A stretch of 64,000 bases of DNA, taken from assembly GCA_002897115.2 (NCBI GenBank), contig BCIH01000007.1, forward strand, positions 364,726 through 428,725, written 5' to 3'. Shown one piece after another: positions 1 through 12,407 of this stretch. The position numbers and the translations under genes were made by a program. The notes under the pieces were generated by a model. It searched no databases and was not told the origin of the DNA. It saw only the letters and a list, made by a program, of their open reading frames with translations. Position 1 is the stretch's first letter; each line of letters starts with the position of its first letter. Source of the DNA: Prototheca cutis. Its lineage: Eukaryota > Chlorophyta > Trebouxiophyceae > Chlorellales > Chlorellaceae.

Positions 1-107
1 ACTTCCCCGGCGCGAGCGAGGGAGAAGGGCGGCAACGGAAAGACCCGGGGCGGCGGCTGTCGGGCGTCAAGCGCACCGTGCTCTTGGACAGCGATGACGA
101 TGACTGA
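1..107 (+). CDS. 3' end of an unidentified gene (partial)
   Basis: The third forward frame is open from the window edge to a TGA at 105-107. It encodes a basic stretch followed by an acidic tail ending in LLDSDDDD. Short acidic tails of this sort occur on many nuclear proteins, but too little is present to name a family. The frame was chosen because the other two give less protein-like sequence. A C-rich run with an N follows directly at about 141-163. Confidence 0.35.
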   Translation, partial: FPGASEGEGRQRKDPGRRLSGVKRTVLLDSDDDD

Positions 108-394
108 TCTCAGGCATGCCTGTTATGGGACCGGGACACACGGGCCCCCCCCCTCCCCCCCCNAAAAAATGGGCGGGACACCTGTCCTGACAACCGTGGC
201 CAGACATGGGCGCCATGGGTGAGACGCTCACCACAGATCGACAATTCAAAAGCCCCTGTCGTCCAGTCTGATGTTGCACTCTTGTATTTTTGAAAATCAA
301 GCAACGGAAATGGGGCCACGTGAAAAACAGAGCGCAGCATGCATTGCAGGCAATCGAATCAACAGCGGGTGCCTTCGCATGCCCCCATCACATC
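108..394. other. Convergent intergenic region
   Basis: Lies between the 3' ends of the first gene (+) and the prephenate aminotransferase gene (-). It holds a C-run broken by one T and ending in N then A6 (about 141-169), which is a sequencing-difficulty site. No gene seen. Confidence 0.6.
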
Positions 395-1872
395 TCATTG
401 CCGGCTGAAGTTTGCCGGCGCGAGCGCGGCAATGATGCGGTCCATGCCCTTCTCCAGCTGCTCCATGCTGGTGGCATAGGAGATGCGGAAGCAGTCTGGC
501 GCGCCAAAGGCCTCCCCAGGCACCACAACGACATGCGCTTTCTGGAGCAGGTACCTGGGTGTCACGATTTGGTGGGGTGCGGTTGACAAGGAACGGGTTT
601 TGAGGTGTTGGCAGCGGGGCTCGGCGAGCGCGGCATTGGCCAGCATGCAGAGAAAAGATGNCAGGCCCCAAACACATCAGATCAATCAATGCACACAACT
701 AGAGCCACATACTCGCACAGTGCCGCGACCGTCTCGACAGGTCCAAACTCCTTTGCGACTACCCCTGGCCCGACGAGCCGCGAGGCATCCGGAAACACGT
801 AAAATGCGCCCTGCGGTGGGTCCAGCGCGATGCCTGGCACGCCACGCAGGCGTCCAACGACGTAATCCCGTCGACGGAAGAGTTCCTCGCGCATGCGGTG
901 CACGGGCTCGCCTCCCCCCGGCCCCAGGGCCAGCGCTGCCAGCGCGGCGTGCTGGGCGATGGAGCTGGGCCCCGAGGTGCACTGCGACTGGATGGCGTTG
1001 GCCGCGGCGGCAAAGGGCGGCGGAGCGGCCAGGTACCCCAGGCGCCACCCGGTCATGGAGTAGGCCTTGGAGAAGCCATTAACCGTGAGCGTGCGCTGCC
1101 CCATGCCCGGCAACGAGCCGAACGACACGTGGCGTGCGGGGGGGTAGACGATGTACTCGTAAATCTCGTCAGACAGAACTAAAAGGCGGGGGTGGCGGGC
1201 CACGACGCCGGCCAGTTCCCGCAGCTGGGTTTCGGAATACACCGCGCCGCTGGGATTTGAGGGGGAGCAGAGGATGAGCAGGCGCGAGGCGGGGGTCAGC
1301 GAGGATTCTAGCGCTTGTGGGGTCAACAGAAAACCATCCGCAGCAGAGCACGCCAAGGGTACGGGGGTCGCACCCGCCAGCCGTGCCATCTCCGGGTACG
1401 ACACCCAGTAGGGCGTGGGAATGAGCACCTCGTCCCCGGGCCCACAGGTCGCGAGCAGGGCCTGCCAGACGGCTTGCTTGGCACCGTTGGACAGGATGAC
1501 GTCGCCCGCAGATATGGCAAGTCCGTTTTCGCGCTGCAGCTTCTCGGCGACTGCCCGGCGCAGCGCCGCAGTGCCGGCNTTGGGGCTGTAGCGCGTGATG
1601 CCAGAGGTGATGGCCTCGATCCCCGCCGCGCACACCGCCGCGGGTGTCGGTGCGTCGGGCTCCCCGGCGGCCAGGGCGACAACATCCACCCCCTCCTCCC
1701 GCAGCTTTGTTGCCAGGTCCGTCAGTCTCACCGTGGCCGAAGGCTGCAGTGATGCCACCAAAGGGTTGAGAGAAGGGTCCACGGTTGTGCTGTGCGTAGC
1801 TGCTGCCTCGTCGGCCATCGCACGGGGAGGGCAGTTACGGCGCCGCTGCTCGGCTGTCACCGCTGCAAGCAT
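395..1872 (-). CDS. PAT: Bifunctional aspartate / glutamate(aspartate)-prephenate aminotransferase, plastid type
   Basis: Class Ib PLP aminotransferase, about 439 aa in two exons (1872-713 and 554-395). In plants this enzyme converts prephenate to arogenate in plastidial Phe/Tyr synth and also has aspartate aminotransferase activity. Visible signatures are LAAGEPD, the TRYSP-AGT segment (one N in the codon at 1579), [34 protein letters not shown] and the PLP-lysine motif [17 protein letters not shown]. The intron has a textbook donor GTATGT and acceptor CCCAG; splicing restores [20 protein letters not shown]. The first ATG at 1872 gives a roughly 35-aa N-terminal extension that may be a transit peptide or its end; a second ATG lies 18 codons further in. 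The identity is clear from continuous similarity to the plant enzyme. Confidence 0.9.
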
Positions 1873-2626
1873 TGCGTTGGTGTCACCGTGTTAGCCGCTG
1901 AGAGTGGACAGGCATGCATGCATCCAGTCATCCACACTTTGTGTCAACAAACGATTGCATGCATGCGCAGGGTGCGCGTGTCTTCGTGTGTTTGGGTGTG
2001 GGCGTGGGTGGGTGTGCCTTGTGTGTGGGGGGGTTGAGTGCGTTCCTAGTCCGGGCTTGGAGGATTTCAGAGCCACACCCCGCACCACGGTGGCCACTGG
2101 ACGTCATGGCACAACCAATCCCAAGGTACCTTTCCCAGCACGACGAGGAGAGAAGGCCAGTCCTGTGCGAAAGGGTCTGGCATGGACCTGCGCGGGGCAG
2201 CTCGCCGTGAAGGGCCGTGCCGTAACAGTCCCGTCCATCAATGCAGCAGCAAGGGGGTCTGACAGGCAACCCTCCCGGCAATCGATCCTTACAGTATTCC
2301 AAGCCCGAGATCGGCTGTCAATGACCACATCCGGACGGGCAAATGCACTGGGCCAGGTGGTGCGTTCGGAGGCAATATGGCCCCGAATGAGAACGTGCTC
2401 GGCAGCCGGCAATCACGCCGTGAGGCCTTTGCGTTGTCCGTGGCCTCTTGTGTCCCGTCAATCAGGCCGCGCCGCAGAATGACCATGGTTTATCTACTGT
2501 GTGTGCCATGGATTCATGAGGTTTACATCTCAGAGTGCAAGTGCGCGGACGGGACTCGTGGCCCTGCTGCACGACTGCTTCCCAATCCCATGGATCCACC
2601 ATGACTGCACAATACCACACTCATGA
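1873..2626. other. Intergenic region
   Basis: Lies upstream of the prephenate aminotransferase gene and downstream of the oxygenase gene. It contains a GT/G-rich low-complexity stretch (about 1975-2035). Short ORFs here show no recognisable motif and no consistent codon pattern. No gene seen. Confidence 0.5.
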
Positions 2627-4142
2627 TCAGCCTACAGCTGCAGTGCCAGATAGGTTGATGGCCTCCAGCTCCTGTTGGACCTGGCGCCCCGCCAGCAGCG
2701 GCGGGTAGGCTTCCGCGGCGCCCGGGACGGCCGCAAACCGGCCCAGCGGACGCAGCGTGACATCTGAAGCGATCTGCGAAAAGACCGTGGAGGAGACGCG
2801 CCAGGCGGGACGGCCCCGTTCCGTGGCCTTGCGCGCTGCGGACAGGGCGGCGGGGTCACACAGCACCTCGTGAAATCCGGCACGGACGTGGCCGCCCGTC
2901 AGCCACTCCATTTGGCGTCCCGCCTGGAGCAGGATGCAGCCCGGCGGGACACGCACCGCCACACGTCGCCCCGACCGCAGCCAGGCCGCCAGACCAGGGT
3001 ACCGCGATGCGCCATGCGCGGTAAGGAAATTCAAATCATAATGGTACCCCGCCAGCACGGCGCCAGGGGCAGGGCCGGGGGAGCCGCCCAGATCCACCCC
3101 CGTCGGTGCGAGTAGGTGCGGGCCGCAGCGCATGCGCTCTGTAAACGCGTCGCGAGGCAGGGCCCAACCCACTGCAGCCATGCTCGCCACTGTCTCGACC
3201 GTGCCAAGCAGCGCGGCGCCCCAGCGGTCCATGACGGCAGTCCACTGCGGGAACGCCGCCGGCACCACCGGGCCCGCATTCAGTTCTGCGAGTGGGTCGA
3301 TCCATGAGAGGGTGGGTGCATCGAGGGACTTCAGGCAAGGAGCGCATCGTGAAGGCGCAGAGACAGGCTCATGAATGCCCATGGTACAAGCGGCAAGGTA
3401 CAAGCATCGCACACCCCGATACCCAGGGCCGTTCCTTTCCCTACCCTTGAAGGCAGTCCCCTCGGGCCGATCGCCCAGTCTCCAGAAGAATCGCCACTTG
3501 AGATCGGGGCCTTCTGGTGCCGTGGGACGGTCCTCGGGTGCCAGGCTGCGCTGCGCCGCCTCGATGATGCTGGTGTCCCGGAGGCAGCGGGGACACTCGG
3601 TGCCGCCAGGTGTCGCTCCGACCTGGGTGGCGCGGCGGCGGGTTCCGTTTGGTTTTGAGCGACACAAGCCCACAAATTCACACACACCAGCCAGGTAGCA
3701 CTCCCTTTCTCAGACCCGAATGTTGGCATTGTCTCTCTCCGGTAAGGAGAAGGCATGTGCCACCAAGGGCGCACACGCACACAAAGCCGGCCAGACTCAC
3801 CTGGTAGGCCAATTCTGGGTGCACGTCAGCCATTTTGATCTCCTCTGGCTGGGCGAAGTAGTCTTCCATCAGATCGAGAAACTCCTCGTTGTCAGAGGGT
3901 TGCACCCTGGGGTCCCGGACCACCAGCGCAGAGGCGGTGTGGAGAACGGTGGCCACCGCACTGCACAGGTCCTGGGCCCCGTCAGGATCCTCGAGAAATC
4001 GTGACAAATCTATTATTGGTAACTCCGGGCACAGCGGATTTGGGCTCACGCCGGCAACCCCCTCAAACGAAGGGACACGTCGCGGAGAAGGGAACGAGGC
4101 CGGGCCCGAGGCCCTGCCCGGGCTCAAGGCCAGGGTTGCCAT
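2627..4142 (-). CDS. 2-oxoglutarate/Fe(II)-dependent oxygenase (isopenicillin-N-synthase-like)
   Basis: Three exons (4142-3801, 3622-3445, 3285-2627) encode about 392 aa. The C-terminal double-stranded beta-helix has the iron triad as H-x-D in GYHYDLNFLTAHG and a distal His in GGHVRAGFHEV, with the 2OG-binding R-x-S in WRVSSTVF. The N-terminal part (PIIDLSRFLEDPDGA) is typical of the non-haem dioxygenase N domain. Exons join in frame, giving ELAYQVGATPGGTECPRCL and GTAFKELNAGPVVPAAFPQW. The family is common in algae; the substrate cannot be predicted. The start is the first ATG of an uninterrupted exon. Confidence 0.82.
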
Positions 4143-4810
4143 GCCGTTCAGAGTGCCCTATGCCAGCATAAAATGAATTTGGGCGGATCACAGGCATTGC
4201 GGACGATTGTTCCCTGGAGGAAATGGCCGTCGCGAAGTGATCCGGGTTTCGAAACAGGCGGCCACGTGACCCCAGAAATAGTCCAAACAGACGCGCGGAT
4301 TGAAGACGTCCACCAACGGGTCTTTGGCGGCTCCTATCCTTCAGTCCTTTGCACATCCATTTTGGTCCTAAAATGGGAGGCAACAGGAGATCACCTCTCG
4401 GCGTTATCGCACACAGTTTCTTTCAAAACACCACCGAGCGTGGTGGCAGGGACCGGCCCCTTTGCATAGCGCAGATAGGTCATAGACCCTGTTTATGGAC
4501 AATCATTCTGTTGCCATGTTTGACTGACAATCCAAAGCAGCAAACATGTGGCGAGAGAACTGCAGATGGCGCAGCTTGTGGGCGATCTGTGGTCAGAGGC
4601 GGCGGAGCAGCTGGTAACCCTGAGGCTCACAAAGTTGCTTGGATTACTGCCACCCCATTCTTCTTGGGATAGAAATCCAGGTAATACCTGTGATTCCCCG
4701 ACCGGGTACCGGCATTGCTGTCGTAGTATTTGAATGAACCGGTTATGCCACTGCTTCGGGGGGGCCCACCAAATCAAGTGCGTCACCAGTGACTTGGGGG
4801 TGCCACCCCC
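4143..4810. other. Region upstream of the Fanzor-like remnant
   Basis: Upstream of the oxygenase start (-) and 5' of the Fanzor-like exon (+). A short forward ORF at 4548-4733 looks helical and could be a decayed upstream exon of the Fanzor-like gene, but no splice chain could be established. Otherwise nothing recognised. Confidence 0.4.
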
Positions 4811-5655
4811 TTGGCGGGGCCAGCAGGCGATCAAGCTCGTTCAGGGCAATGGCCTGTGGCAGTTTGCTGCAAGGCGCCATCTCTCAAGACCGGCCTGGTG
4901 CAGGACGTGCGCGATTACATCGCCCACATGTTCGAACCCTTCGACAGCGATCGCTCGTGCCTCCGAGCCCTCCTCGACGTCACCTGCAGCGACGACTGGA
5001 AGAGGGCCGCGTTCGATGTGCACACAAACAGATACAGAGCCGTGGCTGACGCTGTCACGTGCATGATTGACCACACTGGACTCACGCCCGAGCAGCTGGC
5101 TGTCGTCATTGGCAATGCGAACTTCAGGCACAACTTACCTGGGCATCCATCCAGCATCGGTTGGCGTCGCTGGGCCACGCACATGCGGGAGATCCACAGG
5201 CTGCTGGCGATTCCAGTCAACGAGTACAACATGATGCAGGTGCGGTGGAAGCGCAATGTGGGGCTCGCCGTGTGGACGCGGGTTGGATAGTGAGCAGGGG
5301 GTTCATGGGTGTGGGTGCGGGGCGGTTGGGCGTGGGACGGGACCTTGGGGTGGGTGATTGCTGGCGCGGGCGCCTGGATGGGCGTGCGCGTGTATGTGAG
5401 GCGGGTGCAGGGCGAGCGTGCACGCGTGCACATGCGCACGCAATGGTGCACGTGCAATTTCTGAGGGCCGTCGGTCACGCCCAGCCCACGCGGCCCTCAC
5501 CGCAGGTTTGCTTGGTGTGCAACGCCGCATTGCGCCTGGGTGAATGCAGCACTGCCACGAACAAGAACTTTGTCCGGAAGTGCCGGAATGAGGACTGCGG
5601 CGTGCTGAACTGCAACGTCAACGCTGAGCGGACCGGCCATGGGCCTGACCTTTAA
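4811..5655 (+). pseudogene. TnpB/Fanzor-like RNA-guided nuclease remnant, C-terminal half
   Basis: Two exons (about 4811-5239 and 5506-5655) join in phase 0 at ATGCAG|GTGCGG ... CCGCAG|GTT. The product has VIGNANFRHNLPGHPSS, then IPVNEYNMMQ followed by a CLVC...KCRNEDC zinc ribbon, then NCNVNAERTGHGPDL. The order (V-x-E-Y-x-x, C-x2-C, C-x4-C, N-x-x-x-NA, short tail) matches the RuvC/zinc-ribbon C-terminus of TnpB and its eukaryotic Fanzor relatives. The usual NRD-x-NA is NCN-V-NA, so the last catalytic Asp appears replaced by Asn, and no N-terminal half could be assembled. It is therefore probably an inactive remnant. The left boundary is simply where the frame opens. The family call is inferred from motif order and could change after an HMM search. 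Confidence 0.5.
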
Positions 5656-6154
5656 TATTGTCCGGCCGGAGCTCTTTGACAAGCAACTCTCCCCCGACCC
5701 GTGCCTGAGACATGCCTGAACATTCACCAGCTTCAGCTACAGATGATTGCACCGATGCACTGACCAGCTAGCCTGCTCGCTCGACGCGTGGGCACCCGCG
5801 TCGGGCTTGCATACCTGCTGGTTAGAAATTTTGGGGGGGGGATTTTGGGGGGATATTTGCGGGTAACCACTTCCCCCCCAAAGTTATCCCCACTACGTAA
5901 GCGATTCTTCACCACCCCACGATCGGGCCGCCCAAGGGCAACGCAACGCTAGGCGCGTGTACGTTAGCATTAAAAACACAAACGCGTCCCGCTCCCGAAT
6001 ATGTTTGCAATTCAACGTTGTTTCGGTTCGATTCCATTCAGAAGTATCAAATCGTTGGGGTGGGACAGCGGACAATAAGGTTGGCGGTTCCCAGGTTTTC
6101 AATTCCCTCTCCCATCGCTGAACCCTGCGGGCCCCCAGGGGCTTGTGAGGCGAG
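5656..6154. other. Intergenic region with G-run/C-run hairpin potential
   Basis: Between the Fanzor-like remnant and the ABC transporter start. Around 5829-5880 G-runs are followed by a C-run, which could fold back or form a quadruplex. Moderately AT-rich around 5960-6060. No gene or tRNA found. Confidence 0.5.
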
Positions 6155-9100
6155 ATGGCGACGGAGTTTGGCCTGGGCCCATCGGGAGACTTCCCGTGGG
6201 CGGAAAGAGCCAGGGGTGGTGTGCGAACCTTCTCAGTCTCCGCGACGTCGGAGCGGCCTTCGATCTACGGCCAAAACCGAGAGGACGACTTTCAAGCCCT
6301 CAAGGCGGCAGCCATCGCCGACCTGAAGCCGAAGGCGCAGCAGACCGCTGCAGTCATTCCTACCAAAGATGTACGATTTGCTTGAATGTGTCGGAACATC
6401 CTAGCGGGGCCGGGGGCGGAGCCTGGCTAGCTCCGTTAACGAGGCGACAGCTTCATGGACCGTACAGGGGCCGGCTCCTCTGCAGCTCTATTTTTAGTGG
6501 GAACGATCACTGCAGCCGAGGGGGGTNTGGCGGTCCCCCTACCTTTTCCAGTGGGCACTTCCACTCCACCGCTCCCAAACTCCCATAATCCTTGAAACAA
6601 TGCACATGTGAGCCACACTCTGCAGGGCTCGGTTAAGGTTCTGGATGTGCGCCGCGTTGACCGCAGCACACGCATGGCGCTGCTGGAGGCGGTCACCGAG
6701 GACCAGCCATCCAACAACCTGCTCTTGCTGCAGAAGCTCCGCGGTCGTCTGGACAAGTGAGTGTTTTGCTGTTGGTCCAGAACATGTGGTTCACGCCTTT
6801 GGGGATCCGCCGGCTGACTTGTGTATGAGCGGCGCAACCGACGCCATCCGTTCTGCTTGACGCCTCCCCCCTCCCTGCTTCCACCCAGGGCCGGCCTGCA
6901 CACGCCGACGGTCACCGTGCGTTACCGCAACCTGTCGGTGACCACCAATGTTGTCGTCGGCGACACCTCGCTCCCGACGCTGCTGAATGCTGGCCGCCAC
7001 ATGGTGAAGGTGAGGTCTGGGGGGTGGTCCTTGTGAGGGCCTTTTGTGAGTGTGCCGGCGGGGTGGCCGGATCTTCTGCCGTGTCAGTGAATGACCTTCC
7101 ACACTATTGCCCTCCTCTCCTTCCCTCGGGAAACAAGCGAGCACATTCTCCTCCCGTCCCCTGTGTACTGCAGCCGATTCGGAGGTTGTTGGGCCGCGAG
7201 CCGCCCATGGGCACCTTCTCCATCATCGACAATGTCAGTGGCATCGTGCACCCCGGCGTGCTGACGCTGCTGCTGGGCCCGCCGGGATCGGGCAAGACTA
7301 CGCTCTTGAAGTCTCTGGCAGGGTACAACCGCCGCGAGAAGGGCATCAAGGTATGTGGTGCCTTTTTCCGGGGGTTGGGGTGGGGCAGGGTGGGGGGCTG
7401 AGCATTGGAGGGGTGCCTGTGGCGCTGTCAATTGCTGGTACTAGTACGAGTAGGAGTACCACGCTATCGTGCACGACCACAAGCATCACCCACTCAACCG
7501 CAAACGAACAAGTGCAGGTCAAGGCCACGGAGTTGACATACAACGGCAAGGGTTTCCAGGAGTTTAGAGTGGAGCGGACGTCTGCGTACATTTCTCAGAT
7601 TGACGAGCACTATGGTGAGCTGACGGTGCGTGAGACGCTGGACTTTTCGGCCCGTTGCCAGTCGGCCGGGTACCGCCGCGAGATTATCGAGAAGCTGGGC
7701 GAGGTGGAGAAGGAGCAGGGCATCGTGCCGGACCCGGAGCTGGAGGCGCTGATGAAGACGGCGACGTACGGCAAGGGCCACGATGCAAGCCTGCAGGTCG
7801 ACGTCACAATCGGCCTGCTGGGCCTGGACGTCTGCGCCGACACGGTCGTGGGCAACGCCATGCTCCGCGGCATTTCCGGCGGCCAGAAGAAGCGTGTCAC
7901 CACGGTGGGTGGCTGTGGTGTGTGTGTGGGGGGGTGTTGTGGGTGGTAGTACTGCTGGTACTGCTGCCGGTGGTACTGGTACTGATACCGATACCGGTGG
8001 TGGTACGGGTAGTAGTGGTACTGCTGGTAGAGAGGTTTGGTCACCTTGCAATGACGACGACAACAACAGCATCATGCAACCCCTTTCTCAAGCAAGCAAG
8101 CAAGCAAACAAGCTATCCGCTGAACCAAATGACAGGGCGAGCTGGTGGTTGGACCGGCGCGTGTGATTTTCGCGGACGAGATTTCCACGGGCCTGGACTC
8201 CAACTCTACCTACTCCATCGTCAAGTCGATTGGCAACCTTGCGCATGTGATGGAGTACACGGTGGTGATTGGGCTGCTGCAGCCGTCGCCCGAAACCTTT
8301 GACCTGTTTGACGACATCATCCTGATTGCCAACGGGCGCCTCCCGTACCAGGGCCCGCGCGCCGACGTGCTGGCTTTCTTCGAGTCGCTGGGCTTTTCTT
8401 GCCCGCTGCGCCGTGGCGTGGCGGATTTCCTGCAGGAGGTGACGACGCCGTCGGACCAGCACAAGTACTGGGACCGCGAACGCACGGGCAAGCCATTCCA
8501 CTACCAGACGGTCAAGATGATCCAGGACGGGTATGAGAAGACTACGGTGTGGAAGACGCGAGCCAACGTGCTCGCGACCCCCTATTCGGGCCCCCCCGAG
8601 GCCGACGTGGCGCTGCAGCGCACCGAGTACGGCGCGCCTCGCCGGGACCTGCTGCGCACGTGCCTGTGGCGCCAGGCGGTGCTCGTCGATCGCACCAAGG
8701 TGTTCTCCGTGTTCCGCACGGTGATGCTGACGGTGATGGCCTTCTTCCTGGCGACGATTTTCTGGCGGGAGAGCCGCGACTCGATTACGGACGGCAACTA
8801 CTTTTTCAGCGTCATCTTCTTCTCCCTGCTGTACCAGCTGCTGGGCGGCGTGGCAGAGATGCATCTCCTCGTGGACCGGCTGACAGTCATGTTTCGGCAG
8901 CGCGACGCCGGATTTTATCCCGGGTGGGCGTTTGCCCTGCCCGTCATCATCCTGCGCTTGCCGTTTTCGCTGCTGGAGGCCATTGTCTGGAGCCTGCTGG
9001 TGTACTGGATTGTGGGTTTTTCGCCCACGGTGCGGTTCTTGATGTTCCTGTTCATCATCTTCCTGATCAACGTGTGGAGCGTGCAGATGATGACGCTCAT

Positions 9101-12100
9101 CGCGGCCATTGCACGCGACGACACCATTGCCACGGCCGCGGGCTCCTTCTTCCTCCTGGTCTTCATCAACCTGTCGGGCTTTGTGCTCAACTCGTCCGAC
9201 ATCCCCCCCTGGTGGCTGGGCGGATTCTGGGCAAACCCGTTTGCCTATGCCACGCGCGCGCTGGGCATCAACGAGTTCACCTCTGCGCAGTGGGACACGC
9301 CCGACACGGTCAACGGCGGGGTGTTGGGGCCCAATGTCCTGGCCTTTCGCGGCTTTGGCACCGAGTACTGGTGGTGCTGGGTGTGCATCGGCTTCATCAT
9401 CGGGACATTCGTCTGCAATGCGGGCGTGTTTGTGGCGGCCATCACCTACCTCCCGCCCCTGCACTCGCCGCCCAAGCTCACCGAGGAGAGCCTGGAGGAG
9501 ATGGAGCTGAGCAAGCGGGTGCTGTCTGCCAGCGCGGGCACGCCGGCCTTTGTCCGCACAGAGGCTCGGGCTGGGGAGCTTCCGGAGAAGAAGCCCACCC
9601 AGGCCAAGGANGTCGGCGGCGACCATGCGGCTGCGGCGATGGCTGCCATCAGCGAGGATGCCCCCCTGCCCGGCAAGCAGGACGGAGGGGAGGCGGCCGA
9701 TGGCAAGGGCAATGCCGTGGACGTCGAGGCCCCAGCCTCTGGTGCGCCCTCTCCCACCAACACCGTCGCCAGCAACCGGGTGGCATCGCGGACGGGGTCG
9801 ATGATGGTGCGTCCGTCACAGCGCGTCAATGTGTCGTTTGCATCGGGCGAGGAGTATCGCAAGAAGACGGCGATCGAGTTCACGCCGATGGTGATGACGT
9901 TCCGCGACGTGTGCTACTCGGTGCCCATCCCCAAGGACGCCGACGTGTCCACGCTGGACACGGGCGGCGAGGGTCCGCACGCAGGCCAGCTGCGGCTGCT
10001 CAAGGGCATCAATGGCGTGTTCCGGCCACACGTACTGACGGCGCTGATGGGCGCGAGCGGCGCGGGCAAGACGACGCTGATGGACTGCCTGGCGGGGCGC
10101 AAGACGGAGGGCGTGATCACGGGCGACATTCGCGTCAACGGGTATCCCAAGCAGGACCGCACCTTTGCGCGTGTGATGGGTTACGTCGAGCAGACGGACA
10201 TCCACCTGCCGCAAACCACCGTGGAGGAGGCGTGCTTGTTCAGCGCGTCGCTGCGCCTGCCGGCGACCACGAGCGATGAGACGGTGCGCGCCTTTGTGTC
10301 CGAGGTCATGTCGCTGGTGGAACTGACGTCGCTGCGTGGCGCGTTCGTTGGCGTGCCCGGCGTGTCGGGTCTGAGCGTGGAGCAGCGCAAGCGCCTGACC
10401 CTGGCCGTCGAGCTTGTCGCCAATCCGTCCGTCGTGTTCATGGACGAGCCAACGTCTGGGCTGGACGCACGCGCGGCTTCCATCGTCATGGCGGCGGTGC
10501 GGTCGACGGTGGACACGGGGCGGACGGTCGTCTGCACCATCCACCAGCCTTCCATCGACATTTTCCAGGCCTTTGACGAGCTGCTCCTGCTCAAGCCCGG
10601 CGGCCGCACCATTTTCAACGGCGCGATGGGCGACGACTCGGTCAAGCTCATCGACTACTTCCAGGGCATCCCCGACGTCCCGCCCATCAAGCCGCGGTAC
10701 AACCCCGCCAACTGGATGCTGGAGGTGAGCAACCCGGGCGCGGAGCGCGCCATGGGCATTGATTTCAGCGAGATTTACGCCCAGAGCGAGCTGGCCAAGA
10801 AGGTGGACGAGCTGATTACCCAGCACCAGGACCCGAAGCCGGACGTCGGCGACCTGTCCATGGCGGACCTGGGCGTGGGCAAGCCCGCGAGGCAGTTCAA
10901 GCTCCTGCTCAAACGCAATTTCCTGCAGTACTGGCGCATGCCCGAGTACAACGTCACGCGCTTTGCCTCCACCATCCTCATCGGCCTGGTGTTTGGGTCG
11001 TTGTTCTGGAGGAAGGGCGACGACTACTCGACGGTGGCGGGCGTGCTCAACATCATGGGCGTGCTGTTCTCATCGGCGCTGTTCCTGGGCATCAGCAACT
11101 GTCTCACCGTGCAGCACGTGGCGGACACGCAGCGTACGGTGTTTTACCGCGAACGGGCCGCGGGGCTGTACGGCGTGGGGCCATTTGCAGCCGCACAGCA
11201 GCTCGTGGAGCTGCCGTACATCTTCATGCAATCCGTCATCTACTGCGCGATTGTCTACTGGATGGTATGGTTCCGACGCGACGCGGCGGCGTTCTTCTGG
11301 TTCTACCTCTACTTCTTCCTCACGCTGTGCTATTTCACCTTTTTCGGTGTCATGGCAGTGTCGATCACGCCCAGCGTCGCGTTTGCCAACATCCTGTGTT
11401 CGTTCTTCTTTGGCATGTGGAACCTGCTGTGCGGATTCCTCATCCCGGAGCCCAGCATCCCAAAATACTGGGTCTGGTTCTACTACATCGACCCCGTGTC
11501 CTGGACTCTGTATGGTCTCATCGAGTCCCAGCTCGGCGAGTACGAGGACGCCCTCATTACGAGTACGTGGTGATAGTGTTGCTGATTGGTGGTTTTCTGA
11601 GGGGGGACAGGGTTTTAGGGTTTTGCGGTTGCTGTTGTGTGTGTTCTCTATGTAGTCATGAGTTGCGTCTCTGTCGACATGATGCTGTCCGTATACAACC
11701 CCCCACCCACCCAACCTGCAGCCCTTGACGGTGTTGTTATGACGGTGCCCCAGTACCTGAATGTGGTGTTCAACTTCAAGCACTCCATGCTGGGGCCCAT
11801 CGTTGCCATTCTGATTGGTGAGTACCGGGGCTTTCCATTTTGGGAGTGTGCGTAGAAAGAAAGGCGGAGCGAGCGGTTTCTGGTGGTGGTATGTGTGTGG
11901 GGTGCACGGTTGCACAGCAGCACGGGACCGTGGCCGTGCCAGGTTCCTTGGGAAAAGGGGAGAGGGAAATCGCTCTTGAACCGCATTGCCCAACTTTATC
12001 CCAGCCCCCATCAACTCTGCACCGTCTCGTACAACACCTTGCAGCCTACTCGGTGTTCTTCATTGCGATCACGGTGATTGCCCTCTACAAGCTCAACTTC

Positions 12101-12112
12101 CAGAGCCGTTGA
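6155..12112 (+). CDS. Full-size ABCG (PDR-type) ATP-binding cassette transporter
   Basis: Eight exons (6155-6370, 6626-6756, 6889-7009, 7174-7350, 7518-7904, 8136-11562, 11722-11817, 12045-12112) splice in frame to about 1540 aa, the usual length for pleiotropic-drug-resistance transporters. The order is NBD1-TMD1-NBD2-TMD2. NBD1 has Walker [10 protein letters not shown], signature [10 protein letters not shown] and Walker [17 protein letters not shown]2 has [12 protein letters not shown], a modified signature [10 protein letters not shown] and [13 protein letters not shown]. The N-terminus carries the PDR-type [21 protein letters not shown] segment and the C-terminus ends YKLNFQSR. It is expected to export lipids, terpenoids or xenobiotics at the plasma membrane; the substrate is unknown. 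One N falls in the linker (9611). Small 5' and 3' exons flank one exon of over 3.4 kb. Confidence 0.93.
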
Positions 12113-12390
12113 CGGCTCCTCTCACAGGGACCAGACCCCTGCCGTTGCCTTTGGGCGGTCTTCTCGAAGACACATCCCCCTGGGCGGCAGGGGGACTGGT
12201 CCCTGACCTACAGGCACCAACATGCGTCGCATCTATTTCCTCGGCGGAACACCTGGCATGCACTGTCTGGCATGAATCTTTTGACAGTTAACCTGTGAAC
12301 AGCGATGCCAAGAACGTCGAGGCCAGGGTTGTACAGGCAGTGGGGGAGGGGTTGCGCGAAGGGGGGGGGGGGGGTTTGCACGGACCTTTA
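12113..12390. other. Intergenic region left of TIR element copy 1
   Basis: 3' flank of the ABC transporter gene. It includes a G-run (12361-12374) just before the element's terminal repeat. No gene seen. Confidence 0.5.
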
Positions 12391-12407
12391 CCATGCAGGG
12401 CAAAAAT
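12391..12407 (+). repeat. Terminal inverted repeat of element copy 1 (left)
   Basis: The 17-bp CCATGCAGGGCAAAAAT is identical to the left repeat of copy 2 and to the reverse complement of its right repeat. Confidence 0.75.

Noticed and set aside
6020..6036. B-box-like GGTTCGATTCC
   Set aside because: No A box or cloverleaf can be drawn upstream.
8088..9626. Long antisense ORFs over the ABC transporter (also 9816-10826 minus and 8549-10279 plus)
   Set aside because: High-GC third positions keep shadow frames open. Their products are His/Arg-rich without domains, while the transporter frame has all ABC motifs.
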